From assembly GCA_964555585.1 (NCBI GenBank), contig CAZKSN010000004.1:1-64000 (forward strand): 64,000 nt of DNA. Reading direction: 5' to 3'. The DNA is from CAZKSN01 sp964555585 (lineage in GTDB: Bacteria > Bacillota_I > Bacilli_A > RF39 > UBA660). Shown here piece after piece: positions 26,581-36,573 of this stretch (position 1 is its first letter; each line of letters begins with the position of its first letter). Position numbers and translations under genes: made by a program. The notes under the pieces were generated by a model. The model was not told the origin of the DNA. It ran no database searches and worked only from the letters and a program-made list of their open reading frames with translations.

Positions 26581-27355
26581 CTCTCTCTATCACCTCTTTG
26601 GCTAAATTTATATACGCTTCTGCTCCTCTACTGTTTTCATCATATTCTATTATTGGTTTGCCGTGAGAAGGAGCCTCTACTAATTTGATAAGTCTAGGTA
26701 TTATGGTATTGAACACTTTTTCTTTAAAAAATTTTCTTACATCTTCAACTACTTCTAGTCCTAACAAGGTTCTTCCGTCAAGCATAGTAAGCAATACACC
26801 TTCAATATCCAATTTTGGATTTATTTTATTTTGAGTCAATATAATTGTATTTAATAATTGAGTTACTCCCTCTAATGCAAAATATTCACATTGAACAGGA
26901 ATAAGAACTGAATCTGAAGCAGCCAATGCATTCGTTGTTAACAATCCTAAACTTGGAGGACAATCAATAATTATATAATCATAATTACTTTTAATACTTT
27001 CAATTTGCATCTTAAGCTGATCTCCAATTTTGAAATCTTCATTTTTAAAACTTTTTTGAACCAATTCAATATCTACTCCAGCAAGATTTATCATTGAAGG
27101 AATAATACTTAAATTTTTAAACTTGGTTTTTATAATTGAATCTTTTATGTCACAAGAGCCATTTATTACCTCATAAATACTGTTTTCTATTGCAGATTTA
27201 TTAACACCAAGTCCTGTGCTTGAATTACTTTGTGGATCTAAATCAATCAATAATACTTTCTTTCCTAAATGCCCAAGTGAACTTGATAAATTTATACTAG
27301 TGGTAGTCTTTCCAACTCCGCCCTTTTGATTTACTAATGATATTACTTTGCCCAT
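26570..27355 (-). CDS. parA: Chromosome partitioning ATPase ParA (Soj)
   Basis: 261 residues. The deviant Walker A KGGVGKTTTS (11-20), LIDLDPQSNSSTGLG, IIIDCPPSLGLLTTNAL and QCEYFALEGVTQL are typical of Soj. Length matches Soj (253). It acts with ParB in origin segregation and, in spore formers, controls DnaA activity. It is not preceded by noc or rsmG as in B. subtilis; instead ftsH and tilS lie upstream with a 90-base gap. It overlaps parB by 11 bases. Confidence 0.97.
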   Translation of the reverse strand: MGKVISLVNQKGGVGKTTTSINLSSSLGHLGKKVLLIDLDPQSNSSTGLGVNKSAIENSIYEVINGSCDIKDSIIKTKFKNLSIIPSMINLAGVDIELVQKSFKNEDFKIGDQLKMQIESIKSNYDYIIIDCPPSLGLLTTNALAASDSVLIPVQCEYFALEGVTQLLNTIILTQNKINPKLDIEGVLLTMLDGRTLLGLEVVEDVRKFFKEKVFNTIIPRLIKLVEAPSHGKPIIEYDENSRGAEAYINLAKEVIERDGN

Positions 27356-27436
27356 AATTACTACCTCTCCATATATCTAATATTTTAACATAATATAAAG
27401 ATAATTTAAAGACAATATATATTTAAAAAAGAAAAA

Positions 27437-27460
27437 AAGAATGAATTATTTTTCACTCTT
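27437..27460 (-). terminator. ftsH terminator overlapping its stop codon
   Basis: On the minus strand AAGAGTGAA, a six-base loop and TTCATTCTT (one G-T pair), then a T-run. It separates ftsH from parA. Confidence 0.75.
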
Positions 27461-29314
27461 TTTCTGTTTTTTATTATTACTGTTATATTCTTCAACTATA
27501 ACTTCTATCTCTTCTTTTGTTAAAGTTTCCTTTTCAATTAAAGTATCAGCAATAATTTTAACCAAATCTTTATGTTCCTTTAATATTTTCTTAGTATTAT
27601 CGTAGCATTCTCCAATTATCTTTCTTATTTCTTGATCAATTTCTAAAGCAACAGCATCAGAGAAGTTTCTAGATTTAGTATAGTCTCTTCCTAAAAAGAC
27701 ATCTTCTGTTCTATGTTCAAACTGAACAGGACCCAAGTCACTCATACCGTATTCAGTAACCATTGCTCTTGCAATTTTAGTTGCTTTCTTAAAATCATCA
27801 GAAGCTCCGGTACTCATCTCATTTAAGAATAATTCTTCACTTACTCTTCCGGATAGTAAAGTGGTTATCTGTTCTAACAATTCTACTTTAGTATATACCA
27901 TGGTTTTTTCCTCTTTTGGAAGTAATTGAGTATATCCTCCAGCCATTCCTCTAGGAATAATCGTTATTTTATGAACTTCAATTCCATTTGGTAAATATAT
28001 TCCAGATACCGCATGACCGGCCTCATGAAAAGCAACAACCTTTTTCTCAAATTCAGTAACTTTTCTGCTTGTCTTAGCAGGACCCAACAATACTCTGTCA
28101 CTAGCTTCATCAATTTCTGACATAGTAATGAAATCTTTATTTCTTCTAACCGCAAGTAATGCAGCCTCATTTAATAAGTTTTCTAAATCTGCCCCAGAAT
28201 ATCCATGTGTACGTTCTGCTATTCTTTTTAATTTAACGTTCTCCTCTAGTATTTTATTTTTAGCATGTACCGCTAATATTTCTTCTCTTTCTCTTACATC
28301 AGGTAGATTCACTGTAACCTGTCTATCAAATCTTCCCGGTCTCAATAACGCTGGATCCAAGACATCCGGTCTATTTGTTGCAGCTATTATTATAATACCT
28401 TCATTAGCTCCAAAACCATCCATTTCTGTTAATAACTGATTAAGTGTCTGCTCTCTTTCATCATGTCCACCACCTAAACCAGTTCCTCTTTGTCTTCCAA
28501 CAGCATCTATTTCATCTATGAATATTAAGCAAGGCGCTGTTTGTTTGGCTTGCTTGAACATATCTCTAACACGTGAAGCACCGACACCAACAAATAATTC
28601 AACAAAATCAGAACCGCTTATGTAGTAGAACGGTACCTTTGCTTCTCCAGCTACAGCTCTCGCCAAAAGAGTTTTACCTGTTCCAGGAGGACCTACCAAT
28701 AATACTCCTTTTGGAATTCTTGCTCCAAGTCTTTGAAACTTTTTGGGATTTTTTAAAAAATCTATTAATTCCTGAACTTCTTCCTTTTCTTCTTTTAATC
28801 CGGCAACATTCTTAAATGTAGTTTTACTTCCATCTTCAGATAATTTTGCCTTGCTTCTTCCAAAATCAAATGTTCCCTTTCCACCACTTCCAAGTTTATT
28901 GAATAGGTAAAACATTGCTACTAGTAATAAAATTATAGGTGCAAAGTTTATCAAAACTAAAAACCATGAACTGCTTTCTGGATTAGGATTAGTCACTACA
29001 GTTAAATTATTTTCACTAGCAACAGTTAGTATTTTTTCTATTACTGAATCAGATAAAGGCACAATCAAACTAAAACTTTCATTATCTTCATAAGATTTCA
29101 GTTTACCTTCAACTGTATATACTCCAGCTCCGCTTTTTGGTGTCACTTCTAATTCTGCAACATCCCCATTATTTAAATTACTTATAAATTCATTATAATC
29201 TATCTCATGTACTTTATTACCTAAATTATTAAAAAAATACAATGTAGATAATATTACTAATCCAAGTAATATATATGGTAATAAATTTTTCATAAGTCCA
29301 CTTTTCTTTTGCAT
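27446..29314 (-). CDS. ftsH: ATP-dependent zinc metalloprotease FtsH
   Basis: 622 residues. Two membrane helices at 10-28 and 117-138 frame an outside domain. The AAA domain has Walker A GPPGTGKT (208-215), Walker [11 protein letters not shown] and the SRH region [12 protein letters not shown]. The protease domain has zinc motif H430-E431-x2-H434. It degrades membrane and regulatory proteins; in spore formers it affects sporulation onset. The chosen ATG has AGGAG 15 bases away, which is long, so the start could be a little different. It lies 25 bases after tilS; the hpt gene usually between them is missing. Confidence 0.98.
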   Translation of the reverse strand: MQKKSGLMKNLLPYILLGLVILSTLYFFNNLGNKVHEIDYNEFISNLNNGDVAELEVTPKSGAGVYTVEGKLKSYEDNESFSLIVPLSDSVIEKILTVASENNLTVVTNPNPESSSWFLVLINFAPIILLLVAMFYLFNKLGSGGKGTFDFGRSKAKLSEDGSKTTFKNVAGLKEEKEEVQELIDFLKNPKKFQRLGARIPKGVLLVGPPGTGKTLLARAVAGEAKVPFYYISGSDFVELFVGVGASRVRDMFKQAKQTAPCLIFIDEIDAVGRQRGTGLGGGHDEREQTLNQLLTEMDGFGANEGIIIIAATNRPDVLDPALLRPGRFDRQVTVNLPDVREREEILAVHAKNKILEENVKLKRIAERTHGYSGADLENLLNEAALLAVRRNKDFITMSEIDEASDRVLLGPAKTSRKVTEFEKKVVAFHEAGHAVSGIYLPNGIEVHKITIIPRGMAGGYTQLLPKEEKTMVYTKVELLEQITTLLSGRVSEELFLNEMSTGASDDFKKATKIARAMVTEYGMSDLGPVQFEHRTEDVFLGRDYTKSRNFSDAVALEIDQEIRKIIGECYDNTKKILKEHKDLVKIIADTLIEKETLTKEEIEVIVEEYNSNNKKQKKSEK

Positions 29315-29338
29315 ATTAATTATTATTCATCTCCTTTT

Positions 29339-30664
29339 TTAATAATACCTAAGTATTATATCATACTCTTGGTTCTTTTCTTTGTCAAATTTAGATTTCT
29401 TTAATCCGGGTACCCAAACCACATTATTCTTAGAATCACATACTATGGGCCACAAATTTCTATCCTTTGTTGGTATTTTTTCATCTATAAAAATATTATT
29501 TACCTTTTTACTTCCTATCATTCCTTTTACTTCTATTTTATCTCCGTTTCTTCTTGTTCTAACATACAAAGGTAGAATAACTTGTTTTGAATTTAATCTT
29601 ATTACATAGTTATTTAATAAATCACATTCATCACATACTTCAATATTTTTACCATTTGGTAAATTAACGACATCATTTATCTCTATCTCGTACTCATCAA
29701 CTGATTTTTCATTAAAATTAAATGAAATATTATTATAAGCCTTTACTACTATTACATTGTTTGGCAGATGAATCATACTATTAGCTTTATCAGATCTAAT
29801 TAATGAGAAAATCAAATTCACATGAATATCACTAATTATTAATAAATCATCTCCATATATTTTTTCTAATATATTATATATTATTTTAGACTGAATCACT
29901 TTATCCAATTGTTCAAACTTTTCTATATCTAAAATCCCCTGCTTAAATACTTTATTAATAACATTTAACATCTGATTATCAATATAATTGTTATATTCAA
30001 GTAAAGTTTCACTAAACTTTATAAATTTAAGGTGAACATTTTCATCTTCACTCTTTAGAAATGGCAGCACATATTTTCTATATCTGTTCCTTGTATATAT
30101 ATCCTTAACATTTGAATTATCTGTTACATATTTAATATTGTGTTTCTTATTATATTTAATAATCTCTTTTTTTGTAACTGACATTAAAGGTCTAATTATT
30201 CTATATTTACCTTTATCAACTATTTTTGAAAAACCACTATAGCCTTTTAGAGTTGAACCTCTTACTATCCTCATTAGTATTGTTTCTATTAAATCATCTG
30301 CATGATGAGCGGTTAAAATGAATCTTGCACCGTACTGTAAGGCAGTCTTTTCAAAAAAGTTATATCTTACCGTTCTTGCCTCATTATGAAAGTTGTCATC
30401 TCCATAAGATCCTATTTTCATATATTCAAAGAACACACCATTATTGTCACAATATTTTTTTAAAAATTTTTGTTCATCTTCACTTTCTTTTCTTACATTA
30501 TGATTAATATGAACACATATTAAAAACAAATCCATTTCCTTTTTAATTTCATTCATTAAATGTAATAACGCCATTGAATCCGGTCCGCCAGACACTCCAA
30601 TAACAACAGTATCTTTATATCCTATTCCGCTTTCTTTTACTAAAAAATTATATACTTCATTCAT
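29339..30664 (-). CDS. tilS: tRNA(Ile)-lysidine synthase
   Basis: 441 residues. The PP-loop SGGPDS lies at about 25-30 in VIGVSGGPDSMALLHL. The N-terminal ATPase part has HHADDLIETILMRIVRGS, and the C-terminal substrate domain ends with PTKDRNLWPIVCDSKNNVVWVPGL. It changes C34 of the AUA-reading tRNA(Ile) to lysidine and is essential. It is paired with ftsH as in most Bacillota. The ribosome site is weak (AAGTGA). Confidence 0.96.
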   Translation of the reverse strand: MNEVYNFLVKESGIGYKDTVVIGVSGGPDSMALLHLMNEIKKEMDLFLICVHINHNVRKESEDEQKFLKKYCDNNGVFFEYMKIGSYGDDNFHNEARTVRYNFFEKTALQYGARFILTAHHADDLIETILMRIVRGSTLKGYSGFSKIVDKGKYRIIRPLMSVTKKEIIKYNKKHNIKYVTDNSNVKDIYTRNRYRKYVLPFLKSEDENVHLKFIKFSETLLEYNNYIDNQMLNVINKVFKQGILDIEKFEQLDKVIQSKIIYNILEKIYGDDLLIISDIHVNLIFSLIRSDKANSMIHLPNNVIVVKAYNNISFNFNEKSVDEYEIEINDVVNLPNGKNIEVCDECDLLNNYVIRLNSKQVILPLYVRTRRNGDKIEVKGMIGSKKVNNIFIDEKIPTKDRNLWPIVCDSKNNVVWVPGLKKSKFDKEKNQEYDIILRYY

Positions 30665-31004
30665 AATATATTCACTTTCTTACTATCAAAATTTTATCAA
30701 AAATATGAATAAAAGTATAGTGAAAATGTTTATAAGATTAATTTTCTAACAGATTCATCAATTATAATATTTTTTATGTCAGAATCTGTTCAATAAATTG
30801 AATAGGAATTACGTTATATTCTTCTATAAAGTTTAAATATTCCTCAGCTGCAAACTATAGCTTTTGCTACTCATTCCCATAGTTTTATTATCCTGTAAAT
30901 AATAAAAGAAAACAAGAATTAAAAAATTATAAAATTATTTTTAAAATCTATTGTTTTTTTGAAAAACTTGTTATATAGTGATAATACGGTGAGGAGTGAA
31001 GCGT
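30665..31004. other. Gene-free stretch with a short coding remnant and the RNR promoter region
   Basis: About 340 bp without an intact gene. On the minus strand 30774-30854 reads as an open run of 26 codons (FAAEEYLNFIEEY then NVIPIQFIEQILT and stop), bounded upstream by stops. It looks like real protein sequence, so a decayed gene is possible. AACAGATTC and GAATCTGTT form an inverted repeat around 30749-30790. I see no B12-riboswitch box before the B12-dependent reductase. TGATAAT-like elements near 30975-30986 may be its -10 site. Confidence 0.4.
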
Positions 31005-33530
31005 ATGAAAAAATACGATGATGTTTTAACAACAAATTTAAATGAGGATATTAAGCAATTTCCTAATATTTATCCAATAACTAAAGAAATGAAAAATACA
31101 CATAATGGTGTTGGAAGATTAGTGATGATTGATAGATACAGCCAGAAAGATAAAAATTTAATTACTTTAAAAAATGGTGATTTCGTAATCACTGTTGTAA
31201 AAAATGATATTAAATTTCCAGTCAGAGGTTTAGGAAAAATAATTAAAATTGAAGAAGATTGGGTTGAAATTGAAGTTGAACCTGAATTTAGGCATGCGTT
31301 GGATGATGATACAGAGCATGAGACTGGAATAATAAAAAGAAAGAAAGATGAAATTGAAAAACCTTTAGAACTTTATTATGAACAGATTGCTAAGCGTTTG
31401 GCATACAGTTTAAGTAGATGTGAAAAAAGCGAAGAATTAAGAAATGAATGGTTTGAAAAATTCTATCCTGCCTTAAAAGATTTGGATTTTGTACCGGCAG
31501 GAAGAGTCTTATATGGTGCAGGCTCTGGTAGTGGTGTTACTTTTTTTAACTGTTTTGTAATGCCTTTTATTAAAGATTCCAGAGAGGGAATAGCAGAACA
31601 TAGAAAAGAAATAATGGAAATTATGAGTAGAGGTGGCGGTGTTGGAACCAATGGTTCAACTTTAAGACCAAAAAATGCAAGAGCCAAATCAGTTGGAGGA
31701 AAAAGCAGCGGAGCAGTTAGCTGGCTGCATGATCTTTCTCAATTAACTCATTTAGTTGAACAAGGTGGTTCTCGTCGTGGAGCTCAAATGATTATGCTAT
31801 CAATTTGGCATCCTGATATCATTGAATTTATAATTTCAAAAATGCAAAATCCTAAAATACTACAATTTTTAATTGAAAACTTTGATGACGAAGATATTGT
31901 TAAAGAGGCTAAGGAAAAATTAAAATTTGTACCGTTAAAGCCTATTGAAAAAGAATTATATGAAACAATAGTAACCAACTTTGAAAAAAATAAAAAATAT
32001 TGTTCAGTTAATATATATGAAGAGGCTAAAGAAAAATTAAAAGAAGGTGGAAAATTTGAAGTTAATACACCTGATTTCTTAAGTGGAGCTAATATTTCAG
32101 TAACTTTAACTGAAGAATTTATGAACGCTGTTGAAAATAATAAAGTTTTTGAGTTAGTTTTTCCTGACTTAGATAAATTAAAACCCGAAGAAAAAGAATT
32201 CTACGACAATAACTGGCATAATATTGGAGATTATAGAGAATGGGAACGTTTAGGATATCCGGTAAAAGTATATAAAAAGATTAAAGCAAAATTACTTTGG
32301 GATTTAATTAACATCTGTGCTACCTACTCAGCGGAACCAGGAATATTCTTTATTGATAATGCTAATAAAATGACTAATGCTAAAGCATATGGTCAACAGG
32401 TGGTTGCAACAAATCCATGCGGAGAACAACCTTTAGCACCTTATTCAGTATGTAACCTGGCAGCTGTTAACTTAGCAAATATGGTTGATAAAGAAAAAAA
32501 TGAAGTACTGTGGGATAAATTAAAAGAGACTGTTCAACTTGGCGTTAGATTACAAGATAATATAATTGATACTACTCCATATTTCTTAGAAGAAAATAAA
32601 AAACAAGCATTAGGAGAAAGACGTGTAGGATTAGGAATTATGGGATTGCATGATTTACTAATATGGTGTAATAAAAGATATGGAAGTCCTTCTGGTAATA
32701 AGTTGGTTGATAAATTAATGAAAACTATAGCTATTACAGCTTATGAAACAAGTATTGAACTAGCTAAAGAAAAAGGATCATTCCCGTTCTTAGAAAAAAG
32801 AGAAGCTTTTGTTGAAACAGGATATGTTAAAAAATTACCTCAAGAAATCAGAGATAATATATTAAAATACGGAATCAGAAATTCTCACCTGCTTACAATA
32901 GCTCCAACCGGAACAACCGGAACAATGGTCGGTGTATCAACTGGATTAGAACCATATTTCTCATTTAAATATTACAGAAGCGGAAGATTTGGTAAATATG
33001 TTGAAGTAAATGCAGAGATTGTTGAAAGATATTTAGAAATTCATCCAGAATATAAAGACAAAGAACTACCTAATACATTTGTAAGTGCTATGGATTTAAC
33101 TCCTGAAGAGCATGCAGAAATTCAGTGTATAATTCAAAACTGGGTAGATTCTTCCATATCAAAAACTGTAAATGCTCCAAAAGGATTTACAGTAAGAGAT
33201 GTTGAAAAAGTATATGAATATTTATATAAAGGTGGAGCTAAAGGTGGAACTGTTTATGTAGATGGTTCTAGAGATTCTCAAGTTCTTACACTTTCAAAAG
33301 AAGATGTAAATGACACAAAAGTTGAGAAAAAAACCGAACAGCTTGGATTAGAATTTGACTTTGAGGAATTAAATAAGGCAGATGTTAATCCTCCAAGAAC
33401 AAAAATAGGTAAAGATATTGGAATAGAAGTTGGAAACTTATGTCCTATATGTAATGAGGGTGAAGTAATTGACTCAGGCGGGTGCAATACCTGTTCTAAC
33501 TGTGGTGCTCAATTAAAATGCGGATTATAA
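31005..33530 (+). CDS. nrdJ: Adenosylcobalamin-dependent ribonucleotide reductase (class II)
   Basis: 841 residues from ATG 31005, which follows GAGGAG; the in-frame GTG at 30996 sits in that ribosome site. Typical landmarks are FFNCFVMPF (first active-site Cys, about 185), SRGGGVGTNGSTLRP, NPCGEQPLAPYSVCNLAAVNL (radical Cys), and APTGTTGTMVGVSTGLEP. The tail CPICN, then GGCNTCSNCGAQLKCGL carries the Cys residues that shuttle electrons. It makes deoxynucleotides with adenosyl-B12 and needs no oxygen. A large insertion around 280-350 separates the motifs. It is transcribed head-on to the replication fork. No cobalamin synthesis gene is in the window. Confidence 0.95.
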   Translation: MKKYDDVLTTNLNEDIKQFPNIYPITKEMKNTHNGVGRLVMIDRYSQKDKNLITLKNGDFVITVVKNDIKFPVRGLGKIIKIEEDWVEIEVEPEFRHALDDDTEHETGIIKRKKDEIEKPLELYYEQIAKRLAYSLSRCEKSEELRNEWFEKFYPALKDLDFVPAGRVLYGAGSGSGVTFFNCFVMPFIKDSREGIAEHRKEIMEIMSRGGGVGTNGSTLRPKNARAKSVGGKSSGAVSWLHDLSQLTHLVEQGGSRRGAQMIMLSIWHPDIIEFIISKMQNPKILQFLIENFDDEDIVKEAKEKLKFVPLKPIEKELYETIVTNFEKNKKYCSVNIYEEAKEKLKEGGKFEVNTPDFLSGANISVTLTEEFMNAVENNKVFELVFPDLDKLKPEEKEFYDNNWHNIGDYREWERLGYPVKVYKKIKAKLLWDLINICATYSAEPGIFFIDNANKMTNAKAYGQQVVATNPCGEQPLAPYSVCNLAAVNLANMVDKEKNEVLWDKLKETVQLGVRLQDNIIDTTPYFLEENKKQALGERRVGLGIMGLHDLLIWCNKRYGSPSGNKLVDKLMKTIAITAYETSIELAKEKGSFPFLEKREAFVETGYVKKLPQEIRDNILKYGIRNSHLLTIAPTGTTGTMVGVSTGLEPYFSFKYYRSGRFGKYVEVNAEIVERYLEIHPEYKDKELPNTFVSAMDLTPEEHAEIQCIIQNWVDSSISKTVNAPKGFTVRDVEKVYEYLYKGGAKGGTVYVDGSRDSQVLTLSKEDVNDTKVEKKTEQLGLEFDFEELNKADVNPPRTKIGKDIGIEVGNLCPICNEGEVIDSGGCNTCSNCGAQLKCGL

Positions 33531-33532
33531 AA

Positions 33533-33556
33533 AAGACTCTTATATAAGAGTTTTTT
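33533..33556. terminator. Bidirectional terminator between nrdJ and the nucleoside phosphorylase
   Basis: Palindrome ACTCTTATATAAGAGT (33536-33551) with A-run and T-run flanks, between two convergent genes. Confidence 0.9.
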
Positions 33557-34832
33557 ATTTTACTATTTTATAAACTAACGGCTCTTCAATATATTTATCT
33601 TTTGATATTGTATAAGCATCATATATATCATTAATATTAAAATCATTGTCTTTTACATATAGATAAGCGATTACTTCACCTTCATAAACATAATCTCCAG
33701 TATTTTTCTTTAATCTAATACCAACAGAATGATCTATAGCATCATCCTTATTCGTTCTACCTCCACCCAGCTTCATAGATAAATAACCTATTTTTAAAGC
33801 ATCTATTGAATGAATATAACCTTCAGTCAAAGATTTAACTTTAATAATATTGGGAGATACTTTTATTCCAAGATAACCACCATGCTGATATTCAATCATA
33901 GACATAAATGTTTCCCAAGCAAAACTATTATTTAAATTCTCTTTAACTTCTTTTTCTGCTTCTTCATAAGAAATATTTTTTCCCATTGAAACCATATGAC
34001 TTGCTATTATTAAACAAAGTTCTAATAATCTTTTATTTTCTATAAAATTACTTAAAATTAAATTTGCTTCTAAAACTTCATTAGCATTTCCGATATTATT
34101 TCCAAGAGGATTATTCATATTGGTTAAAAGTGCTATCGTTTCTTTATTATAATGTTTACCTATCTTTACTAAAAGTTCTGCAAATTTAGTTGCACTTTCC
34201 ATATCTTTATAAAAAGCACCTTTACCAACTTTCACATCTAAAACCACTTTATCAACACCAGACGCAATTTTTTTACTCATAATACTTGATGCACCTAAGG
34301 CTGCAGCTGCAACCGTACCTGTAACATCCCTTAATGAATACAATTTTTTATCTGCCGGAGCAACATCTTCTGTTGGAGATATTATAGCAACACCAATATC
34401 ATTTAGTTGTTTTATATATTCTTCTTTTGTTAAATTCACTTTAAACCCGGGAATTGATTCTAACTTGTCAAGAGTTCCACCAGTATGTCCCAAGCCTCTT
34501 CCACTCATCATAGGAACAACCAAACCGCAAGAAGCTACTAATGGAGCTACAATTAAACTTACTTTATCTCCAACACCGCCAGTTGAATGCTTATCTACTT
34601 TTACTCCTTCAACTGAAGATAAATCAACAATATTGCCACTATTTATCATGCAATCTGTTAAATCTAAAGTTTCCCTATCACTCATGCCGTTTATACAGAT
34701 AGCCATTAAAAAAGCACTCATCTGATAATCTTTTACTTCATCTTTTAGAAAACCATTTATAAAAAAATTGATTTCTTCTTTAGTTAATTCATTATTTTCT
34801 CTTTTTTTGTTTATTACTTCAACAATATTCAC
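33555..34832 (-). CDS. pdp: Pyrimidine-nucleoside phosphorylase
   Basis: 425 residues. Splits thymidine, deoxyuridine or uridine with phosphate to base and (deoxy)ribose-1-phosphate. The signature is KHSTGGVGDKVSL, followed by SGRGLGHTGGTLDKLES, the glycine-rich helix AAALGASSIMSKKIASG and the late KLGGGRTNKDDAIDHSVG. The start codon is GTG (34832) behind a strong AAGGAGG. It supplies the substrate chain that DeoC finishes (deoxyribose-1-P to 5-P needs a mutase, not seen here). Its TATAAT lies on the minus strand near 34852-34857, so it shares a short divergent promoter region with the next gene. Confidence 0.95.
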   Translation of the reverse strand: MNIVEVINKKRENNELTKEEINFFINGFLKDEVKDYQMSAFLMAICINGMSDRETLDLTDCMINSGNIVDLSSVEGVKVDKHSTGGVGDKVSLIVAPLVASCGLVVPMMSGRGLGHTGGTLDKLESIPGFKVNLTKEEYIKQLNDIGVAIISPTEDVAPADKKLYSLRDVTGTVAAAALGASSIMSKKIASGVDKVVLDVKVGKGAFYKDMESATKFAELLVKIGKHYNKETIALLTNMNNPLGNNIGNANEVLEANLILSNFIENKRLLELCLIIASHMVSMGKNISYEEAEKEVKENLNNSFAWETFMSMIEYQHGGYLGIKVSPNIIKVKSLTEGYIHSIDALKIGYLSMKLGGGRTNKDDAIDHSVGIRLKKNTGDYVYEGEVIAYLYVKDNDFNINDIYDAYTISKDKYIEEPLVYKIVK

Positions 34833-34877
34833 AGCAAAACCTCCTTAGCCTTATTATAGACTAATAAAAAAAAGAAT

Positions 34878-34885
34878 GCTATAAT
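34878..34885 (+). promoter_or_regulatory. Extended -10 promoter of the DHH phosphoesterase gene
   Basis: TGCTATAAT holds an extended -10 (TGnTATAAT; the hexamer is 34880-34885). No good -35 is seen. The start codon is only 14 bases after the hexamer, so the message should have a leader of 10 bases or less. Confidence 0.7.
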
Positions 34886-34899
34886 TTTTATGATGAAGT

Positions 34900-35865
34900 A
34901 TGATAAAAATAGAAAATAATTCAAATAAATTAATTATTTCCCATATAGCAGACATAGACGGTATGGGTAGCGTAATATTATCAAAATTAATTTTTAAAAA
35001 AATTGATGTTATATTAATTGATAATAAAGAATTAACAGATGTATTAAATGATTTAATAAAAGATAAAAGTTATATAAAATACGATAATATATTTATTATT
35101 GATATTTCTATTATAAAAAATAATGCAGAAATCATAGAAAATGAAAATGAATTAAAAACTAGAATAAAACATTTTGATCACCATACATCGGATGAAATAT
35201 TGGAAAAAGACTTTGATTTTATTAATGTTAAATTTAAAATAAAAAACAAGAAAACTTGCGGTACTGAACTTTTTTATAATTATATAAAAGGTAAATCCAA
35301 AATTCTTAATAGTAATTATGTAAAAGACTTTGTGGAAGCTATAAGAAATTATGATACCTATGACTGGATTAAAAATAAAAATTTAAATGGAAAACACTTA
35401 ACAAATATTTTTTCATTTATTGGACCATTAAAATTTATTGACAGATATTTTAAAGAAATAAAAAACAATTATCTGACTAAATTTAAAATTGATAAATTTA
35501 GTCTAGACATTTCTAAAAATATTGAAGAAAATATACATAACTATATTAAAAAGTGTGAAGAAAATATGATAAAACTAAAGTTTTTTGAATATAATGTTGG
35601 ATGTATTATTAGTGAGCTTTACAGAAGTGACGTTGGAAACACTTTATCCAAGATGTATAAAAACGAATTAGATTTTATTATAATCTGTGATTTTATAAGA
35701 AATAACTATTCTCTTAGAACTGCAAATGAAAACATTAATCTTGGAATTATAGTAAAAAAATTTTCAAATAAAGGTGGAGGTCAAGGTGGAGCTGCCGGAA
35801 TACCAATTGATAAATCTACATACTGGATTCTAGAAGAAATTTTAAAGGAAAAAATAAAAAGATGA
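34900..35865 (+). CDS. DHH family phosphoesterase
   Basis: 321 residues. N-terminal ISHIADIDGMGS is the first metal motif (DID in place of DxD). IFIIDISI is the second, and FDHHTSDE (about 89-96) is the DHH-type third motif. The C-terminal GGGQGGAAGI is the DHHA1-like glycine loop. Relatives hydrolyse nanoRNA, pAp or cyclic dinucleotides, or act in oligoribonuclease or RecJ roles; the subgroup here is not clear. The ATG at 34900 has no Shine-Dalgarno and almost no leader, so translation may start by a leaderless route. Confidence 0.85.
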   Translation: MIKIENNSNKLIISHIADIDGMGSVILSKLIFKKIDVILIDNKELTDVLNDLIKDKSYIKYDNIFIIDISIIKNNAEIIENENELKTRIKHFDHHTSDEILEKDFDFINVKFKIKNKKTCGTELFYNYIKGKSKILNSNYVKDFVEAIRNYDTYDWIKNKNLNGKHLTNIFSFIGPLKFIDRYFKEIKNNYLTKFKIDKFSLDISKNIEENIHNYIKKCEENMIKLKFFEYNVGCIISELYRSDVGNTLSKMYKNELDFIIICDFIRNNYSLRTANENINLGIIVKKFSNKGGGQGGAAGIPIDKSTYWILEEILKEKIKR

Positions 35866-35880
35866 ATTAATCATCTTTTT
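35857..35880 (+). terminator. Terminator of the DHH gene, includes its stop codon
   Basis: AAAAAGATGA, loop ATTAA, TCATCTTTTT; the TGA stop is the end of the left arm. Confidence 0.88.
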
Positions 35881-35923
35881 AAATTATAATCATTTTTAAT
35901 TTAATTGACATAAAATTTTTTAA

Positions 35924-36211
35924 TTAATCTATTTTGATAATTAACTCCCCATCTTTTGAATATAGATATTTTTCTCTTGCATATTTTGCAATATATTCAA
36001 GATCACTTAATTTTTTTATCTCAGCCTGTAGTTTATCTTCTTCATCTAATATATCTGAATACTCTTTTAGCAGTTGCTCTCTTTCAACTACATTTTTATA
36101 TATTTGAGACCAATAACTAAACATATTACTTATAAAAAAAGTAAGTAAAGGAATAAATATTAACACTAAAACTAATAATCTTCTTTTATCTTTTTTAGTT
36201 ATCTTTCTCAT
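35924..36211 (-). CDS. divIC: DivIC/FtsB-family septum protein
   Basis: 95 residues from ATG 36211 (GGAGGG upstream; a start 12 bases earlier is less likely). A basic cytoplasmic start is followed by one membrane helix (about 12-32) and a coiled coil (about 38-72) with YIAKYAREKYLYSKDGELIIKI, the FtsB/DivIC pattern. It acts in the divisome with FtsL and DivIB. It follows yabP-yabQ exactly as in B. subtilis. Confidence 0.92.
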   Translation of the reverse strand: MRKITKKDKRRLLVLVLIFIPLLTFFISNMFSYWSQIYKNVVEREQLLKEYSDILDEEDKLQAEIKKLSDLEYIAKYAREKYLYSKDGELIIKID

Positions 36212-36258
36212 ATAACCCTCCAATTATAATAAGATTATATCATTTTAATATTTTTTTT

Positions 36259-36573
36259 TCAATTAATCTTCTTAACATTTACACTTTTTTTAATATTTAA
36301 TATTGTTCTTAATTTAAAATATCTTTTGTTAAAAACTCCAAAGCTAAAAATAACCAGTATTATTAAATAGATATGGATTATTCCATTATTAATCAGTGAT
36401 AATAATATAAAATATATCAAACTTAGATTAGTAACAAATAAAAAATTTATTAAAATTTTATAAAGAATACTTGTTTTATAAATAAACTTATAATTTAAAT
36501 TGTATAAATAAGAGCAAATGATTCCATATGATAAAGAGAAAATTATTGATAATAGCTGTTCTTCTAAATTCAT
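36259..36573 (-). CDS. yabQ: Spore cortex biosynthesis protein YabQ
   Basis: 104 residues with three to four hydrophobic segments and a basic tail. The start MNLEEQLLSIIFSLSYGII and the FGVFNKRYFKLR end fit YabQ, which B. subtilis needs for cortex formation at the outer forespore membrane. It overlaps yabP by four bases (ATGA) and precedes divIC, the canonical order. It is shorter than the B. subtilis protein. Confidence 0.8.
   Translation of the reverse strand: MNLEEQLLSIIFSLSYGIICSYLYNLNYKFIYKTSILYKILINFLFVTNLSLIYFILLSLINNGIIHIYLIILVIFSFGVFNKRYFKLRTILNIKKSVNVKKIN

Noticed and set aside
28561..28576. parS-like CACGTG core inside ftsH
   Set aside because: It differs from the parS consensus at about four of 16 positions and is explained by coding sequence; ParB binding is unlikely.
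30665..31004. Cobalamin riboswitch before nrdJ
   Set aside because: I looked for the B12 box and the long paired structure and found neither.
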